23,531 nucleotides of DNA from Chara braunii (taxonomy: Eukaryota > Streptophyta > Charophyceae > Charales > Characeae). The stretch is taken from the NCBI GenBank assembly GCA_003427395.1, contig BFEA01000125.1, forward strand, positions 962,735 through 986,265. Reading direction: 5' to 3'. Position numbers and translations under genes: made by a program. The number at the start of each line of letters is the position of its first letter. The first letter of the stretch is position 1. A model generated the notes under the pieces. That model was not told where the DNA came from. It saw only the letters and a list, made by a program, of their open reading frames with translations, and did no database searches. Positions 8,831 to 20,219 of this stretch are shown here, piece by piece.

Positions 8831-9934
8831 TTATACCCTTCTCTGTCTCCTCATTCTCTTCTCTCGCTTTTCTCTCTTACGTTTCCTCTCTTCTCTCTCG
8901 CGTTTGACTCTCAAGGCTTTCCTCGAAGCGCTCCTCCTTTCTCTCAACCTGCGTTTTCCTAACTGGTCGGTATCACTGTCATCTTCCCTTGGCCGTTTCT
9001 TCCTCCCGGGGGTCTTTGGCGGGGGAGGTTTCCGAACTTTATATCCTTTTTTAGGTGGTCGCGAAGAGGCCCCCTTTTTCAAAGTCTCTCCCTTTTTGTA
9101 GGTGATAGTTACCTCTGTGTCGACCGCTTCCTTCCCTTTCCTTTTCAGATCCCCTCCAAAGGCTCCTCTCCATCGGAAAAGTTTGAGGCGAGCCCCTGCG
9201 ATAGGGCCCCGTAACCTGGTTCCGTCAAATTCGGCAAGGAGATATGCCCCCCCATCCAATCTTTTGAGGCCCCGGTACAGCCCCATCCACCGGTTGGCTA
9301 ACTTCCTGCTCTGAGTCTTTTCTAGCGACGAGTCGTAGATCAAGACGAGGTCAGTAGTCCCTATCGGTTTTTGTAGGACCCGCAAATTCTTGTCCCACCT
9401 TTCCTTCCCTTTCCTCCTCTTCTTCTCGATGTTTCTCCCCGCCTCGGTAAGTTCGGCGTCAAGATTTTTGAGAATTTGTTGTATCCTCGCTTCTAACAAC
9501 TCGCTCCCTTGCCCCAAAACCCGAAGCACCACTCTCCTCACCCCAAAGTCCCGAACGGCCCCTGCTTGAGAACTCCGCTCCCTTTCGGGAGGCGTGTCTC
9601 GAGCGGGCCCCGCCCTCAACCCGCGTGGGTCGAGAACCGAAAACTCAAACTCCTCTCGCGAAACCCTTTCCTGCGTGGAAGATATACCCCGCGTGGGTGT
9701 TGTCCACAACTCGTGTGAGTCGAGGATATTTGGCGACCCCCTAGGATCCCAAATTGATAATGCTCCAGGACCCTCTTGAGCCCCCTTTTCCTCTCTCCCC
9801 CTTGAGTCCACTCTCTCTCCCCCGTGTGCGGACCCTATCACACTATTTTCCCTTACGGCCCCCTTTGGTCGTTTTTCACCCTCATTCAAACCCTTACAAG
9901 CAAACTGTTTCCCCCTCTTAATTAGCGGATTTTA
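8831..9934 (-). pseudogene. Ty3/Gypsy integrase C-terminal fragment
   Basis: This long minus-strand frame is open from a stop at 9934 to a stop at 8831. The part coded at about 9532-9164 matches the end of fungal Ty3/Gypsy integrases, which insert element DNA into chromosomes. Its motifs are KERWDKN, then TTDLVLIYDSSLEK, KLANRWMGLYRG, GGAYLLAEFDGTRL and PIAGARLKLF (the GPY/F-type module). The integrase catalytic core, zinc finger, RNase H and reverse transcriptase are absent upstream. Instead the first ~115 residues are Gly/Arg/Glu-rich, with two DPRG segments, and I do not recognise them. After the module comes a ~110-residue basic tail rich in Lys, Arg and Pro, which may bind nucleic acid. 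The frame shows no stop over about 1.1 kb. It has no ATG at its 5' edge and looks like a deletion relic. Confidence 0.8.
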
Positions 9935-9952
9935 AAAATAAACACAATAAAA

Positions 9953-10195
9953 ATGTCACACTCCCCAGCAAAGACTGACTTGAATTATCCTGGAGCAGCA
10001 AGCGCCGAGGTCGCAAGCGGGGCCGGAGCGGATTTGCAAAATCGAGAGTTCCCGACACCCCAAGTCCCTGGCACCCAAACAAGCCCAGCACCCCTTCCCA
10101 CGCTGAAAATAAGAGCCCCGATTGACTCCTCACCCCGATGCCGCTCAAGAAACCAAATGCCGTCAAAGGAAATGTCGTCGAAGGTTGCCGCATAG
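9953..10195 (+). CDS. small hypothetical ORF with good start context
   Basis: The ATG at 9953 follows an A-rich leader (AATAAAAATG), a good eukaryotic start context. The ORF gives 80 residues rich in Ala, Pro and Ser (MSHSPAKTDLNYPG). No domain is recognised. It diverges from the minus-strand integrase fragment and could be a remnant of a gag-like N-terminus, but that is a guess. Confidence 0.2.
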   Translation: MSHSPAKTDLNYPGAASAEVASGAGADLQNREFPTPQVPGTQTSPAPLPTLKIRAPIDSSPRCRSRNQMPSKEMSSKVAA

Positions 10196-11839
10196 ACCCG
10201 AAGAAAGTCGTAGTCTAAGAAAGACCTGGAGGAGAATTGAGCCCGAAAAGACTGGTGGCGGAATGTTCAAATTGAAGGTGGGGGGAGGGACGCCGGGAGG
10301 CAACAAAGTGATTAAGAGGCGGGAGAAGAACGGGGTCAAGGTGGGAGGTGACAGAAAAAGTATGTATAGTTTAGGTAGGAGGGAGCACGGGAGGAGAACA
10401 TGAGCGTTCGGGGATCGGACGTACGGAGGCGGCGTTCGAGGATTGATGCACGGAGTGAGTCGCACGCAGTAGGGAGGTGGAAAGAGAGTGTATGTACGAC
10501 CTGGCACTCAAGCAGCGTCGCCGGGGCTCCCAGCGCCTGGAGCCGGCCGTTGCGCACGCCAGGAGTGGTGAGCTTGCGCTCAGTACGTGACGAAGAGCCG
10601 ACGAGGGGAGCGCTTTTTTTTTTTCCGGGACTCCGCCATAGCCACTTGCTCCGACGGCGGAGAGAACGGCAGGCGGAAGGTGGGGGTCGTTCGGAGACAG
10701 TAGAGAAGACACATTCCGGGGTTTAATTCCGCAGAGAAGGCTGTGGGTTGGGAGTTAAACGTCGCGGGAGGAGAGAGCAAGCCGGGGAGCGCACGGGAGT
10801 GGCACAAGTGCACGCGCACGAAGTGCACGCCCGATTCAAGCGACGCTCGATATCGACCAGGCGCTCGGAGAGAGAGAGGGAGAGAAAAGAGAAGCACACG
10901 ATAGCCTTCTCCGGCTCGACAGCGAGCTGGCTATTGCTAAGAGGCAGCGAGAGGGAGAGAAAGAGAGAGCGAGATAGAGAGAGAGAAGAGAGAGAGAGAG
11001 GGAGGGGTTAGATGGCATCGAGGCGGTGTGATCAGACGGGAGGAGAGACGAAGGTAGCTGAGTCGCGGGACTCAGAAGCGCTGCGGGTCAGGCGTCGCGC
11101 GTGTGGCTTCCTAGTAACACGTCCTAGCGTGCTGCGCGTAGGCGGAGCATAACCAAAAGAACAGTGGGAGCGAGATGGAGCTTCAAGAGGCTGGACCAAT
11201 CGGCGCCACAGCTATGGTGCGACAACCATAGCCCGACCTGGAGCTGCAGGGGCCGGTTCTCAGAAAGGACCAGGATAACAAGCGGAAAGCAACTCCCCGA
11301 GGACCGTGAGAGGAGAGCTGGGGAAAGCGGAGGCCCAGGTGAGTAGGCAGCAACAGAGGGGGGAAGGGAAGAAGGTTCAGGTGGGCTGAACGACGACCAC
11401 TCTTCGGCACTTCGAGGCTGGCCGCGGTACGCGACGGCAAGTCGACTCGGTGTAGTACGTGATGGCCATTCGGCGCCAAGGGGAAGAGGGAGGTTGGCCC
11501 TGGACAAAGACCGGACCCTCGCTCTTTTGGACCCGGCCAGTCGTGCACCGATATGTGAGTTGCGCCCCCTTTGACTCCAGGGCGTCGATCGCGCGAGCTA
11601 GTACGAGTACACTTGCGCGGGTGAAGCTTCCTTTGACTTCTGGGCAAGGTCTCGACTCGTATCCAGTCGAGACAGCGCTCTCGCCTCTCAGTATCTAGCC
11701 GATCGTATGTCCCTTGCACGAAGTACGAAGCTTGCGCGAGTGGGTAAGTTATCTTCAATTCTGGGATGTTGCCTCCGTGCGTGATCTTTGGAGCTAGAGC
11801 TCGTCTTTTCGGGGCGCTTCGCTAATAACTCACTGTCCG
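10196..11839. other. GC-rich, partly purine-rich non-coding stretch
   Basis: No recognised gene is present. The stretch includes G/A-rich DNA (about 10865-11010, degenerate GA repeats). Near 11557-11770 a diverged short repeat occurs about three times, containing TGCGCG and a CTTTGACT-like block followed by a TGGG. ORFs here have low-complexity composition on both strands. Confidence 0.5.
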
Positions 11840-12440
11840 CTTGAGCCACAAACGTGCTGATGAGGAAGATTCTTTCGGGTACTATTTCTGCTTCCATGTC
11901 GGTGGGGTTCGTTCCTTTTCGAGTTATCTGATGTTACGCAGCTGGTCTAAAGTCGTTTACTTGAGCCACGAGTGTATGGTCGAGGAAAAGGCTCTTCCGA
12001 CAATTGTCTTTACTTTCGTTCGTGAAAAGTTTTTTATTACACTGTTGTCTCTGCTTTCGTGAGACTTTTGTTTTACTGTGTACGAAGAAGAGACTCTCCC
12101 GACAGTCGTCTCTGCTTTCCTTCGTGAAAAGTTTTTTTGTTTCTAACACTGTTTACTTGAGTCATGAATGTATGGCCGATGAAGAGCCTCTTACGACTGT
12201 TGTCTCCACCTTCGTGAAAAGTTTTTTTTTATATAATACTGTTCACTTGAGCCACGGGTGTGCGACCGAAGAAGAGGCTCTTCCGACTGTTGTTTCTACT
12301 TTCTTTTGTGAAAAGTTCATTTGCGAGTCATCTGACTTTACGCAGCTGGACGAACGCTGTCTTCTTGACCCACGAGTGTGCAAAAAGAAAAAAGGGGGGG
12401 GTCTCTTCTGCCTGTTGCTCTGGCTTTCGCTCAAAGTCAT
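11840..12440 (+). repeat. imperfect tandem repeat, unit about 90 bp
   Basis: Units begin with CTTGAGCCAC-like sequence at 11840, 11960, 12156 and 12246, with more degenerate ones between and after. Each contains GAGGCTCTTCCGAC-like and TTCGTGAAAAGTTTTTT-like blocks. The spacing 12156 to 12246 is exactly 90. The first and fifth units both carry an extra segment with ATCTGA and TTACGCAGCTGG, so two unit types alternate. Confidence 0.85.
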
Positions 12441-13200
12441 ATGCTGTTTATTCGAGTATCCGTTGTCTTTGATTCGCGTTTGCGAGCAAAAATCCTTTGT
12501 TGGCTGTGTCTACACCAGTGAGGGGAACCATATTCGGTGCGAGAGGGGTCCTCTCAGTCTCCGTTGGCATCGAACCCCAGTACTTGATAAAGCGGGGGTA
12601 CCCTGAGCGCTTGCAAACGCGAGGTCCAGCGCTCCGCCTAGGGGTAGGGATGGACTCCTACCTGGGTCATGGTCCGGGAAACTAGTCATGATCGGGGAAG
12701 CAGGGTACCTTAGTTGAGGGGGGAGGATGAGGCTATTAGGGGCAGATAGGGAGCGTCGAAAGGGGAACAAGTGGGGGCCTACCAAAGCGGCACCAAGTGT
12801 TGGGGAGTGGGATCTGAGGTCCCAAAAGACGGTAATGAGGGGTTGATTTCACTCGGAGCAGGGATGAAAATCTCGCAGAGCCCGGGTGAGCTCGACGTTC
12901 TTTTCCATCCCGTTTCTTTTGCCTGCGCATGGGTCCGCACCCAGAGAACCAAAGCGGGGGAAAGCGGAGGCGCTGGTGCGGAGGGCGGAACTGCTCTTAC
13001 TCTCGAGCCACAAAAAGGAGGAGGGACTAGGCGACAACGTCACCCGAGAATAAGCCAAGGTCTCGATTCGAGTTTCAAGCGGGTGTGCAATTAGGTCGGA
13101 CCCACTGCATAAGGAAGTACGAATAGGTTGTGGACCGCATGAACTTCCTAACCAACACTAGGGAGCCGTAGTTTGAGAGACATGCTCGTGGGCCAGGTAG
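12441..13200. other. unassigned GC-rich stretch
   Basis: I see no recognised gene, repeat array or RNA gene here. Several short ORFs overlap on both strands without a domain. Confidence 0.4.
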
Positions 13201-14135
13201 TCGGCCACTCAAAGCTCTCTCACCCAACATACAAAGAGCGGCAATCTGAGCTCAACAGAGCGTGGAGATGAGCCGGATTGATGGCGGTACAGAGTTTCCT
13301 CGCCGGAAGGCTCGGCGAGCTCACTGACACGCCTGATCGAGAGCAGCTGGAAGCCCTTGGCCCAAAAGCTCAGTGACTTATAAATAAACCAGATCGATTG
13401 CTGCTTAGGAGTTTCTCGTCCGGACGCCCAACGAGCATGCAAATTAGCCGGGACGATTGCGAGTCGGAACTTTCTTGCTTCTAATCACTTAGCGAGCTTA
13501 CTAATAAATGAGACCTATCGCGACGCAGACCTTCTCGCACCCAGACCACTCGGCTAGCGTATAAGCAAACCAGGCTGATTGCAGCTCATAACATTCTCGC
13601 CAGGCACTCAGTGAGCATGTAAATAAACCGGATCGCTCGTGACTCGGAATTTTCTCGCACCTAGAATTCTCAGCGAATATACAGACCAAACAGACCAATT
13701 GACGCTCAGGATCTTCCCGTAAAGCACTTATCGGACGTGTAAATAAACCGGATCGATTGTACTCAGAGCGTATACACAAAACAGACAGATTGAGACTCAA
13801 AACCTTTTCGCCAAGCACTCAAGGGACATGTAAAAGAATCGGATTGATTCCGACTCAGGACTTTTCTCGCACCCAGAAAGTCGATTGTACTCATCAAGCA
13901 CTTATCGGACATGTAAATAAACCGGATCGATTGTACTCGGATTTTTCTCGCACCCAGAGTGCTCAACGATCGTATAAACAAAACAGACAGATTGAGACTC
14001 AGAACCTTCTCGTCAAGCACCCAAGGGACATGTAAAAGAATCGGATTGATTGCGAATCAGAACTTTTCTCACTCCCAGAAAGTCGATGAGCGTACAAATG
14101 AAACAGACAAATTGGAACTCAGAACCTTCTCACCC
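13201..14135 (+). repeat. 60-bp minisatellite with A/B higher-order alternation
   Basis: Successive units are in exact 60-base register at 13381, 13441, 13501, 13561, 13621, 13681 and 13741, with weaker units back to 13201. Typical pieces are AAATAAACCGGATCGATTG, GACTCGGAAC, TTCTCGCACCCAGA and CACTCAGCGAGC. From about 13680 two subtypes alternate, one with ACCGGATCGATTG and one with AAACAGACAGATTGAGACTC, giving a 120-base higher-order unit with small deletions. Because 60 is a multiple of 3, a minus-strand frame stays open over several units and yields a 20-residue peptide repeat. I treat that as a by-product. Confidence 0.9.
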
Positions 14136-16445
14136 GACGCTCTGCCCGCTGCGGTCGGCACTCGACAGGGGCACTTCCGGAAAAACGCGGACGGTTCGCT
14201 TCTCTCTTACAGATACTCCCTCCTCCTCACTCGTTTCCTCATCCCCTCTCTCTCCCTCTCTCTCCTTCTCTCTCTCTCTCTAACCCTCGACGGATATAGA
14301 TGTCGGCACACTTCCCACTTTTGGCCCCGATGTACCGGCTGTGAACGCGGTTGGGAGCATCCGCTCTCATGCTCCAGCGTCATGCCGACCAACCTCGTGT
14401 CTCTCTTTTTTCTCCCTCTCTCCCTCCTCGTTATTCACTAGGTCCAACGACACCACTCTCTGTTCAGACTGTCGGAGATCATCCGACTGCGAATGAGGCT
14501 TGGGGCAACAGACGGAGCATCCGCCGATTCAAGCGTTGTCGTTCCGTCGATGCGGGTCCGAACTTAGACCCCTCTCGTGCTCTAGTCTTTTTTTCGCAGC
14601 AGCCGCCCTCCGCGCCCGCCAAGAGCGATTGGCGATCTCAACGGCTGGACGCTGAACTTCCGTGAGGGATCGGCCGCTTGACAGGCTATGGTTCGCCGAC
14701 CGCTCTCGGTGGCTTAGGTTCTCGCCTGCACCTCCTTAGCAATTGTTCCTCGCTTCTCTGCGCTGATTGCCCTCCCCCCCCGACTAATTGATTGTCACCT
14801 GCGCAATTCGTGCGTCTCCGACGTTTCTCCGGTCGTGAGCGAGAGATTCCTTTCTAAAAAAAAACTCCCTTCCTCACTGATGTTCTGCCTCCCTCCTTTT
14901 ATACTCTCTCCCTCTGCTCTTCTACTGAAGATTGCCTCTCGCAATCTGTCAACGAAAATTTCTTATTTGCTTCCGCCTTGCCCGGCTCGACCCCCCCCTT
15001 CATCCACCTCCCCCCCTTTCTCTCCAATAGGATTCCTCCGTACTGGCCTTTGGGATCGAAGTAGCCAGTTCCCACTCCTTCCTTTCGCAACCTGTGCAGT
15101 CCTCTTATGGATTTCCTCCATCCTCCAGCCTTCCAGACGCACACCTATTGCGGAGCGGGAATTTTTCGGTCTGTCGAAAGGCGGAGCCAGCGTTCCCGAT
15201 GCAGTTATCAAGAAGACTTGCGTGCGGGCGCCCTCCTCTTCGCAGTTATCAAGATCCCCCTTTTTCCTGCCAGCATCGTGGTCGATCTTCTCTTTCTTTT
15301 TTTCGCTAATTTCTCCCAACTGCGCCAATTCTACCTCGCAAAAGTTGTGTAGGCCCTTCGGCGGTTAGAGCTACTCCTTGACCACTCTTTGCCATACGAG
15401 TGGCCCCCCTTCCCCCGCTGCACAGCTCCACTCCCCTTTTTCTTTGTCTTCTTGCGACGATCCCCCGGTTGATTCATCCCTCACCTGGACCAATCACATC
15501 CGCCAGCCATCCCCTTCTGCAGGAATGACACAAATATTGGTCACATTTGGCCCCTTCGGCCGTCATAGCCACACCTCCACCCCTCGCAACTCGATACTTG
15601 AACGTTGTGGGGACTGTCCCGAACAGACCACATCGCATCACCGCGTTTATACCCTGTTGTCGCCGTCTCATCGGTCATATTTACCGATCCACTCAGATGA
15701 CATTCGTCGTATCGAGGCCGATTCTTGCACCGGTGAAGGATGGTTGCAACGCCCCCGTCAAGATCTGCTATGGTGATTGCCCCCTCGAGATCCGCCACCG
15801 CTTGTCCGTTCCAGACCTGGCGCTCAAAGCTACGTACTTCAACCGCCGAGCTCCCTGCCCATTACATCGATGCGTAAAAAACAAGATCCCTTCTGAGGTG
15901 CCCATCCCGATACCGTGACCGCCAAGCCTGTCCAATTTCTCTGACCGCGGTTTTTCATATATCCCTGCATCTTATTGCCCCGAGCCCAGGTTCAGCTGTA
16001 ACCTCATGGATCATGTGAAGGGGCCCCACGACTGTTGGCACGCGTAGTCGACCCTTCGAATTTCTCTCCTTCTTTTCGTGAACCCCCCCCTCCAGGTGTA
16101 ATCATCATTCGATATACACATTTGTGGCCGCGCAACAGTCGCCCGTAATCAAAAGCCCGGGTCCCTTTATTTTCGTCTTCACTACTTTTCCTCCCCGCTT
16201 GGTTATGACCTTGAAAAATCTCAATTTTCGTTGTACGCGCGACCTCGCTTGTTGCAGCTGTACTGACCGTCTCCCCTGCTTGTCCGAAGGTCAGTACAAA
16301 TCAAACAAACCTAAGTTCCCCTCAAAGCACCTCAGACACATCCATTCATACAAAAGGAACATGCAAAAATCGAGGTAAAACAACCAAAAATCTTGTTTTT
16401 TATTTTGCAAGGGAAGTATCTGGTTGGTATGCACCCGCCCTATAG
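14136..16445. other. unassigned pyrimidine-rich stretch with two minus-strand ORFs
   Basis: There is a TC-rich microsatellite-like segment (about 14240-14282) and long C/T-rich stretches that create low-complexity plus-strand ORFs. On the minus strand, frames at 15352-14963 (Lys/Glu-rich then Arg/Gly-rich) and at about 15854-15541 (ADLEGAITIADLDGG) look less biased. They could be worn gag or spacer remnants, but I cannot assign them. Nothing else is supported. Confidence 0.4.
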
Positions 16446-17155
16446 CGCTATCCTAATCCGGTAGAGGAACGGAGAGTAGTCGACTACTTGGATAACAAGA
16501 TTCATACTCATGTACCTGACTATTCAAGTGGGCCTTACGCATTTCCATGGTTCTGCTTTATCAAGCCGAACGGTACGCCGAGGTGGGTACAAGACCTTCA
16601 ACGCCTGAATGCAGTAACGATACGAGATGCGGGAGGTTTGCCTAACGCAGATGCGTTGTCTGAGTCTTCTGTCGGCCGGCCTATCATTCCTGGATAGACT
16701 TGACTGCAATGCATACACCTGATATCCACCTGATAGGCCTATGACTGCAATGCATACACCGAGAGGACTGATCCATATGAACATGGCGCCGCAAAGGTGG
16801 ACGAATGTTGTGGCAATCGTGCAAAGGCATATGGTTCGCGTCATGCAGACAGTCAGCCCACATCTTATGCAACCATACATAGATGATTTGACCGTGAATG
16901 GGCGGAAGAAGAAGGATGAGACGGAGGTCATGCCAGGGGTAAGGAAATTCGTCTGGAGCCATATACAAGAAATTGTTTGGGTTCTTGACATTTTGAAGGA
17001 TTATAACCTTACAACAAGAGGACTGAAGTTGAGACAGTATGCGAGAGGCGACCATACTAGGCTTCGTATGTAATGAGAACGATCGTCGCCCTTACATTAT
17101 GAAAACTAACAAGATACTCGAATGGCCAGTGTCGGGACTGGTGAGTCTCGAATAA
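16446..17155 (+). pseudogene. Ty3/Gypsy reverse transcriptase fragment, decayed
   Basis: This looks like the polymerase domain of a fungal Ty3/Gypsy Pol, which copies element RNA into DNA. In frame one, PWFCFIKPNGTPRWVQDLQ and LNAVTIRDAG are the expected early motifs. A frameshift near 16684 leads to PDRPMTAMHTPRGLIHM, then QRWTNVVA, YIDD (16876-16887, the catalytic motif), KKDETEVMPGVRKFVWSH and VLDILKDYN. A second frameshift near 17036 leads to ATILGFVCNENDRRPY and KILEWP, ending at a stop at 17153-17155. A TGA lies in the motif A region (16720-16722). Protease, RNase H and integrase are not visible around it. It runs opposite to the integrase fragment at 8831-9934, so the two are separate insertions. 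Confidence 0.85.
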
Positions 17156-17616
17156 CATACCGTCACTCGAGAGACTGTATGTGGCCAGTTTGTGCACGGC
17201 AGAGAAAACCGGAGGCAAGGACGATGAAAGAATCAAAGGCGTAAGCGCAGACACTTGAGATCTAGAGGCTGGTTGGAGTCGTTGGGGCCATTGAACCGCG
17301 AGGAAATTAACGGAACGGGAGGCGACAAAGGACCGCAAGAAAATGACAAAGGTGAAAAGGAGAAGGACCGCCGAGAGAAGTAGCGTCATGAGGCGCACGC
17401 CGCAAGGAAAAGTCTTAGAGAACGGGAGAAGAAATAGTAAGTAAGGTGCCGGCACGAGAAAATGTAGCCGGGCCGAGAGGGTCGCTGGGACGCAGCGTCG
17501 AGAAGACCAAGGGGCCAAGGGCTAAGTGAGGACCCGCACCTGGGAAGGACGGTGCGCGGATCGCGAGAAGACACAAGGGGAGGAGGCTGCCGTAAGGCGG
17601 AAAAATGACAAGAGTA
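17156..17616. other. unassigned stretch after the reverse transcriptase
   Basis: Pol sequence should continue here, but I cannot follow the RNase H in any frame. The DNA is purine-rich on the plus strand (many GGAGAA and GAAAAG words), and the minus-strand ORFs are Ser/Pro/Leu-rich shadows. Confidence 0.4.
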
Positions 17617-17850
17617 TCAACTGGTGCCGGCGGGACCATCGGCGGGACCACTGGCGGGACTAGTACCGGGAACTAGCTCGAGACTAGTGTCGGGGACCGC
17701 ATGAGACCAAGTAAAAAATGCGGTATTGGGACGAGTATCGGCGGGACCACCGGTGGGACAAGTGCCGGCGGGACATGTGTCAGCGGGACCACTAGCGGGA
17801 CTAGTGTCGGGGACTAGTGTGGGACGAATGGCGGGGACTTGTGATGTCCC
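17617..17850 (+). repeat. GC-rich minisatellite, unit about 15 bp
   Basis: Repeats of GGCGGGACCACTGG, GCGGGACTAGTGTCG and GCGGGACAAGTGCC type occur mostly at 15-base steps, interrupted near 17690-17735 by unrelated sequence. Frames on both strands are open over parts of the array and give Gly/Thr/Ser or Pro/Ala/Thr/Cys repeats. I regard these as repeat artefacts. Confidence 0.8.
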
Positions 17851-17903
17851 AAGGAAAAATTGTGGCACGGTATGTGGTGCAAAAAATCAAAGCAAGTTAC
17901 ATC

Positions 17904-17924
17904 GTCAAGATCGGAGATCTTGAC
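17904..17924. repeat. perfect short inverted repeat
   Basis: GTCAAGATC (17904-17912) and GATCTTGAC (17916-17924) form a 9-bp stem with a GGA loop. It lies in the repeat-rich stretch; no function is known. Confidence 0.8.
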
Positions 17925-18396
17925 AGCCAAAAATATTAGCACCACTAGTGGAAGCAAGCAGGAAGTCCAAAAGAAAAAAAAAAAGTAAGAAAACAAGTGG
18001 CGGGAGGCATGGGAGGAATCCGAAAAATCTCAGATTGGCCTCCTCCAAGGAAATGGAGCCAAGAGGGCCAACATGAGAAAAATGGGCTTCCGGGAGGTAA
18101 ACGGTGCATAGGGGGCCTACCGTTTGGAAGAGAGAGGGGCAAACAGTAGCTCCCAAGGGCATGGAAGGGCCACAACTGCAGTCTGAGAAATAACGAACTG
18201 ACCCTTGGACATAGGAAGGGCAAAAACTAAGAGGAAGAGGCAAGAAAATGGTCTTAACGGCTAGTTGACAATTGGCATGCAAAAAAATAAAAAAATAAAA
18301 ATAAAAATGAGAGGTGAGAGAGGATGAGTGAGTTGGTCGTCAGTTGTGACTGCAGCAAGTAGGGACTGCCAAGTCCCAACTGTCAACATGTGGAGG

Positions 18397-18433
<37 letters not shown>
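18397..18433 (+). repeat. poly-A tract (37 bases)
   Basis: An uninterrupted A run is followed by GG, ten A and further A-rich DNA to about 18450. It could be the tail of a non-LTR insertion, but no such coding sequence is seen upstream. Confidence 0.9.
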
Positions 18434-18435
<2 letters not shown>

Positions 18436-19855
18436 AAAAAAAAAAGGAAAAGTCAAAAGGGCACTAACGGTAAAAAACGGTCACCTAGGGAGGGCATTTT
18501 GGACAAGATTCATTCTGGTATGTGGCGGTTACAAAGGACTTTGATTTTTTTTAATTTATGCAGAAAAAATCAAAGAAAAGTAAGGCCTCAATCGAAAAAT
18601 AACGGATTGCATGGAGGAGACCAAACACATGTTTTCAGTGCACCGGGAGCCAAAATGGAGACCGGATGCACTTGGGAATTGACCGCTTGTTTTTCTTTCA
18701 GTTAGGGGTTAGTTGTGGGGCATTAGGATAATGAAAACAACCCCTACTGCAGTCCAAGTTCCAATGGACTGCATAGGGAAGGGCAAATCACAAGTTTTTT
18801 GGGCTCCGGAAGCCAAAATTGAGTCCGGATGATTTTGGAAACGCTTCATTTTCCTTGGGCATGGGGCATGACGTGGGGCTGTGGGACTAGAACATTGGTT
18901 GTGGCTGCAGTCCGAGAAATAATGGACTACATAGGAATGCCTAGGCCAAAGGAAAATAAGTTACGGCACGCCCGAAAGGCTAGAGAACGGCACCGTAGGT
19001 ATAAGGGAGTATAACGGTAAATGGTGATGGCAAAGCGGGGGTCCCGCGACCGAAAAAATAATCCGGGCACTTGAGGCACATGGGAATGATGAAATGGGAC
19101 TGCCGAAGACATGGGGAGTCCCAAATAAAAATTGAGCATCAACCGGGATGACGCAGGGGACCAAATGAGGCCAAATAAAAATTGTCGAAAATTGAGCCTT
19201 GTCGACGGCAGCGCCGGTTGGACGAAAAAATGAAACTAGCATGAGGAAGCGGCGGGAACTTAAGGTGTCCTAAGGAAAAACCATTAGCCAATATAAGTTG
19301 TGACCGTGCAAGGCAAACGGCAAAATATAAGCACCGCAAGCACTAGTGGAGCTCAAAACGGGCGAAACGAGAGTGAACACAAAAAAAAATGAGTGAAGGG
19401 ATGGTTGCCCAGCAGTCCGAGATATCTCGGACTAGCTAGGCATGAGAAAATGAGAGCCCAAGGAGCTCCATGCAAGAAAACGGTTAGCCAAGGGAAAATC
19501 GGAGCCAAAGGGCCTCAAAATCGGACGAGAGGAGACAAAATGGAGCCCCTTAGGAGCTTGGGGGTGACACCATTGTAATCCGGGATATAACGGTCAACAG
19601 TCGGCCATGAACCTGACCATGAATAAGGTTCTAAGGCCTAGAAAGAGAGGAGCACAACAGTTTGACACTTGTCATAGCAGAAATAAAAGAAAAAAAAAAT
19701 AGAAAGGAAAAAAAATGGAGGAAAAATGAGACAAAACACGGGAGAAATGGGTGCAGTAAAATATGCCGGCCTATTGGGACTGCTGCAGTAGGGACTGACA
19801 GGTCCCAATGATGACCTCACCCCTCCTAGATCCAAGGAAGGCAATCCGGATTGCA

Positions 19856-19884
19856 GAGATATGGCCCCCCAAGGGCCATATCTC
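19856..19884. repeat. perfect inverted repeat, 12-bp arms
   Basis: GAGATATGGCCC (19856-19867) and GGGCCATATCTC (19873-19884) pair perfectly around a 5-base loop. No T run follows, so it does not look like a terminator. Confidence 0.85.
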
Positions 19885-20219
19885 AACAATATCTGAATTG
19901 AAAATGACAAAATGAGAGAAAATGCAAGAACAAAAAGACCGGTTTTCTTTTGGGTCATGGATCTGAGATCCGATCTCATGGTGGAGAGACAACAACCGTT
20001 TTTTGTGGGCCAGCTCAAAACGGCTAGCTCCGGAATGAGGTGGCAACCCAAAATGGAAAGAAAACAAAAGAGGGAAAAATACAGAATAGCGCATTTGACC
20101 CAAAAAGAGAGTCAGATGCATCAAAAATTAAAAAATTGAGCATAGGGGCTCAAATTTGAAGCAAGGATCATCATAAGGTAACTCGGAATAATGGTGGCCT
20201 TGGATCTTAGCCTGATCCA

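Noticed and set aside
8667-9101. Plus-strand Leu/Phe/Ser-rich ORF that looks membrane-like
   Set aside because: It is the antisense of the integrase fragment's basic tail, where Lys/Arg codons read as Leu/Phe/Ser.
12560-12590. Minus-strand GGGGTTCGATGCC resembling a tRNA B box
   Set aside because: The T stem does not pair and no acceptor or anticodon stem can be built around it.
13501-14020. Minus-strand ORFs with 20-residue repeats
   Set aside because: They follow from the 60-bp satellite period; no start context or domain supports a protein.
14835-15368. Plus-strand 177-codon ORF
   Set aside because: It is Ser/Pro/Leu-rich from pyrimidine-rich DNA, with no domain.
17943-19350. CACTAGTGGA at 17943 and 19341 as CACTA termini
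   Set aside because: Both are in the same orientation within diverged repeat DNA and no inverted partner or transposase lies between them.
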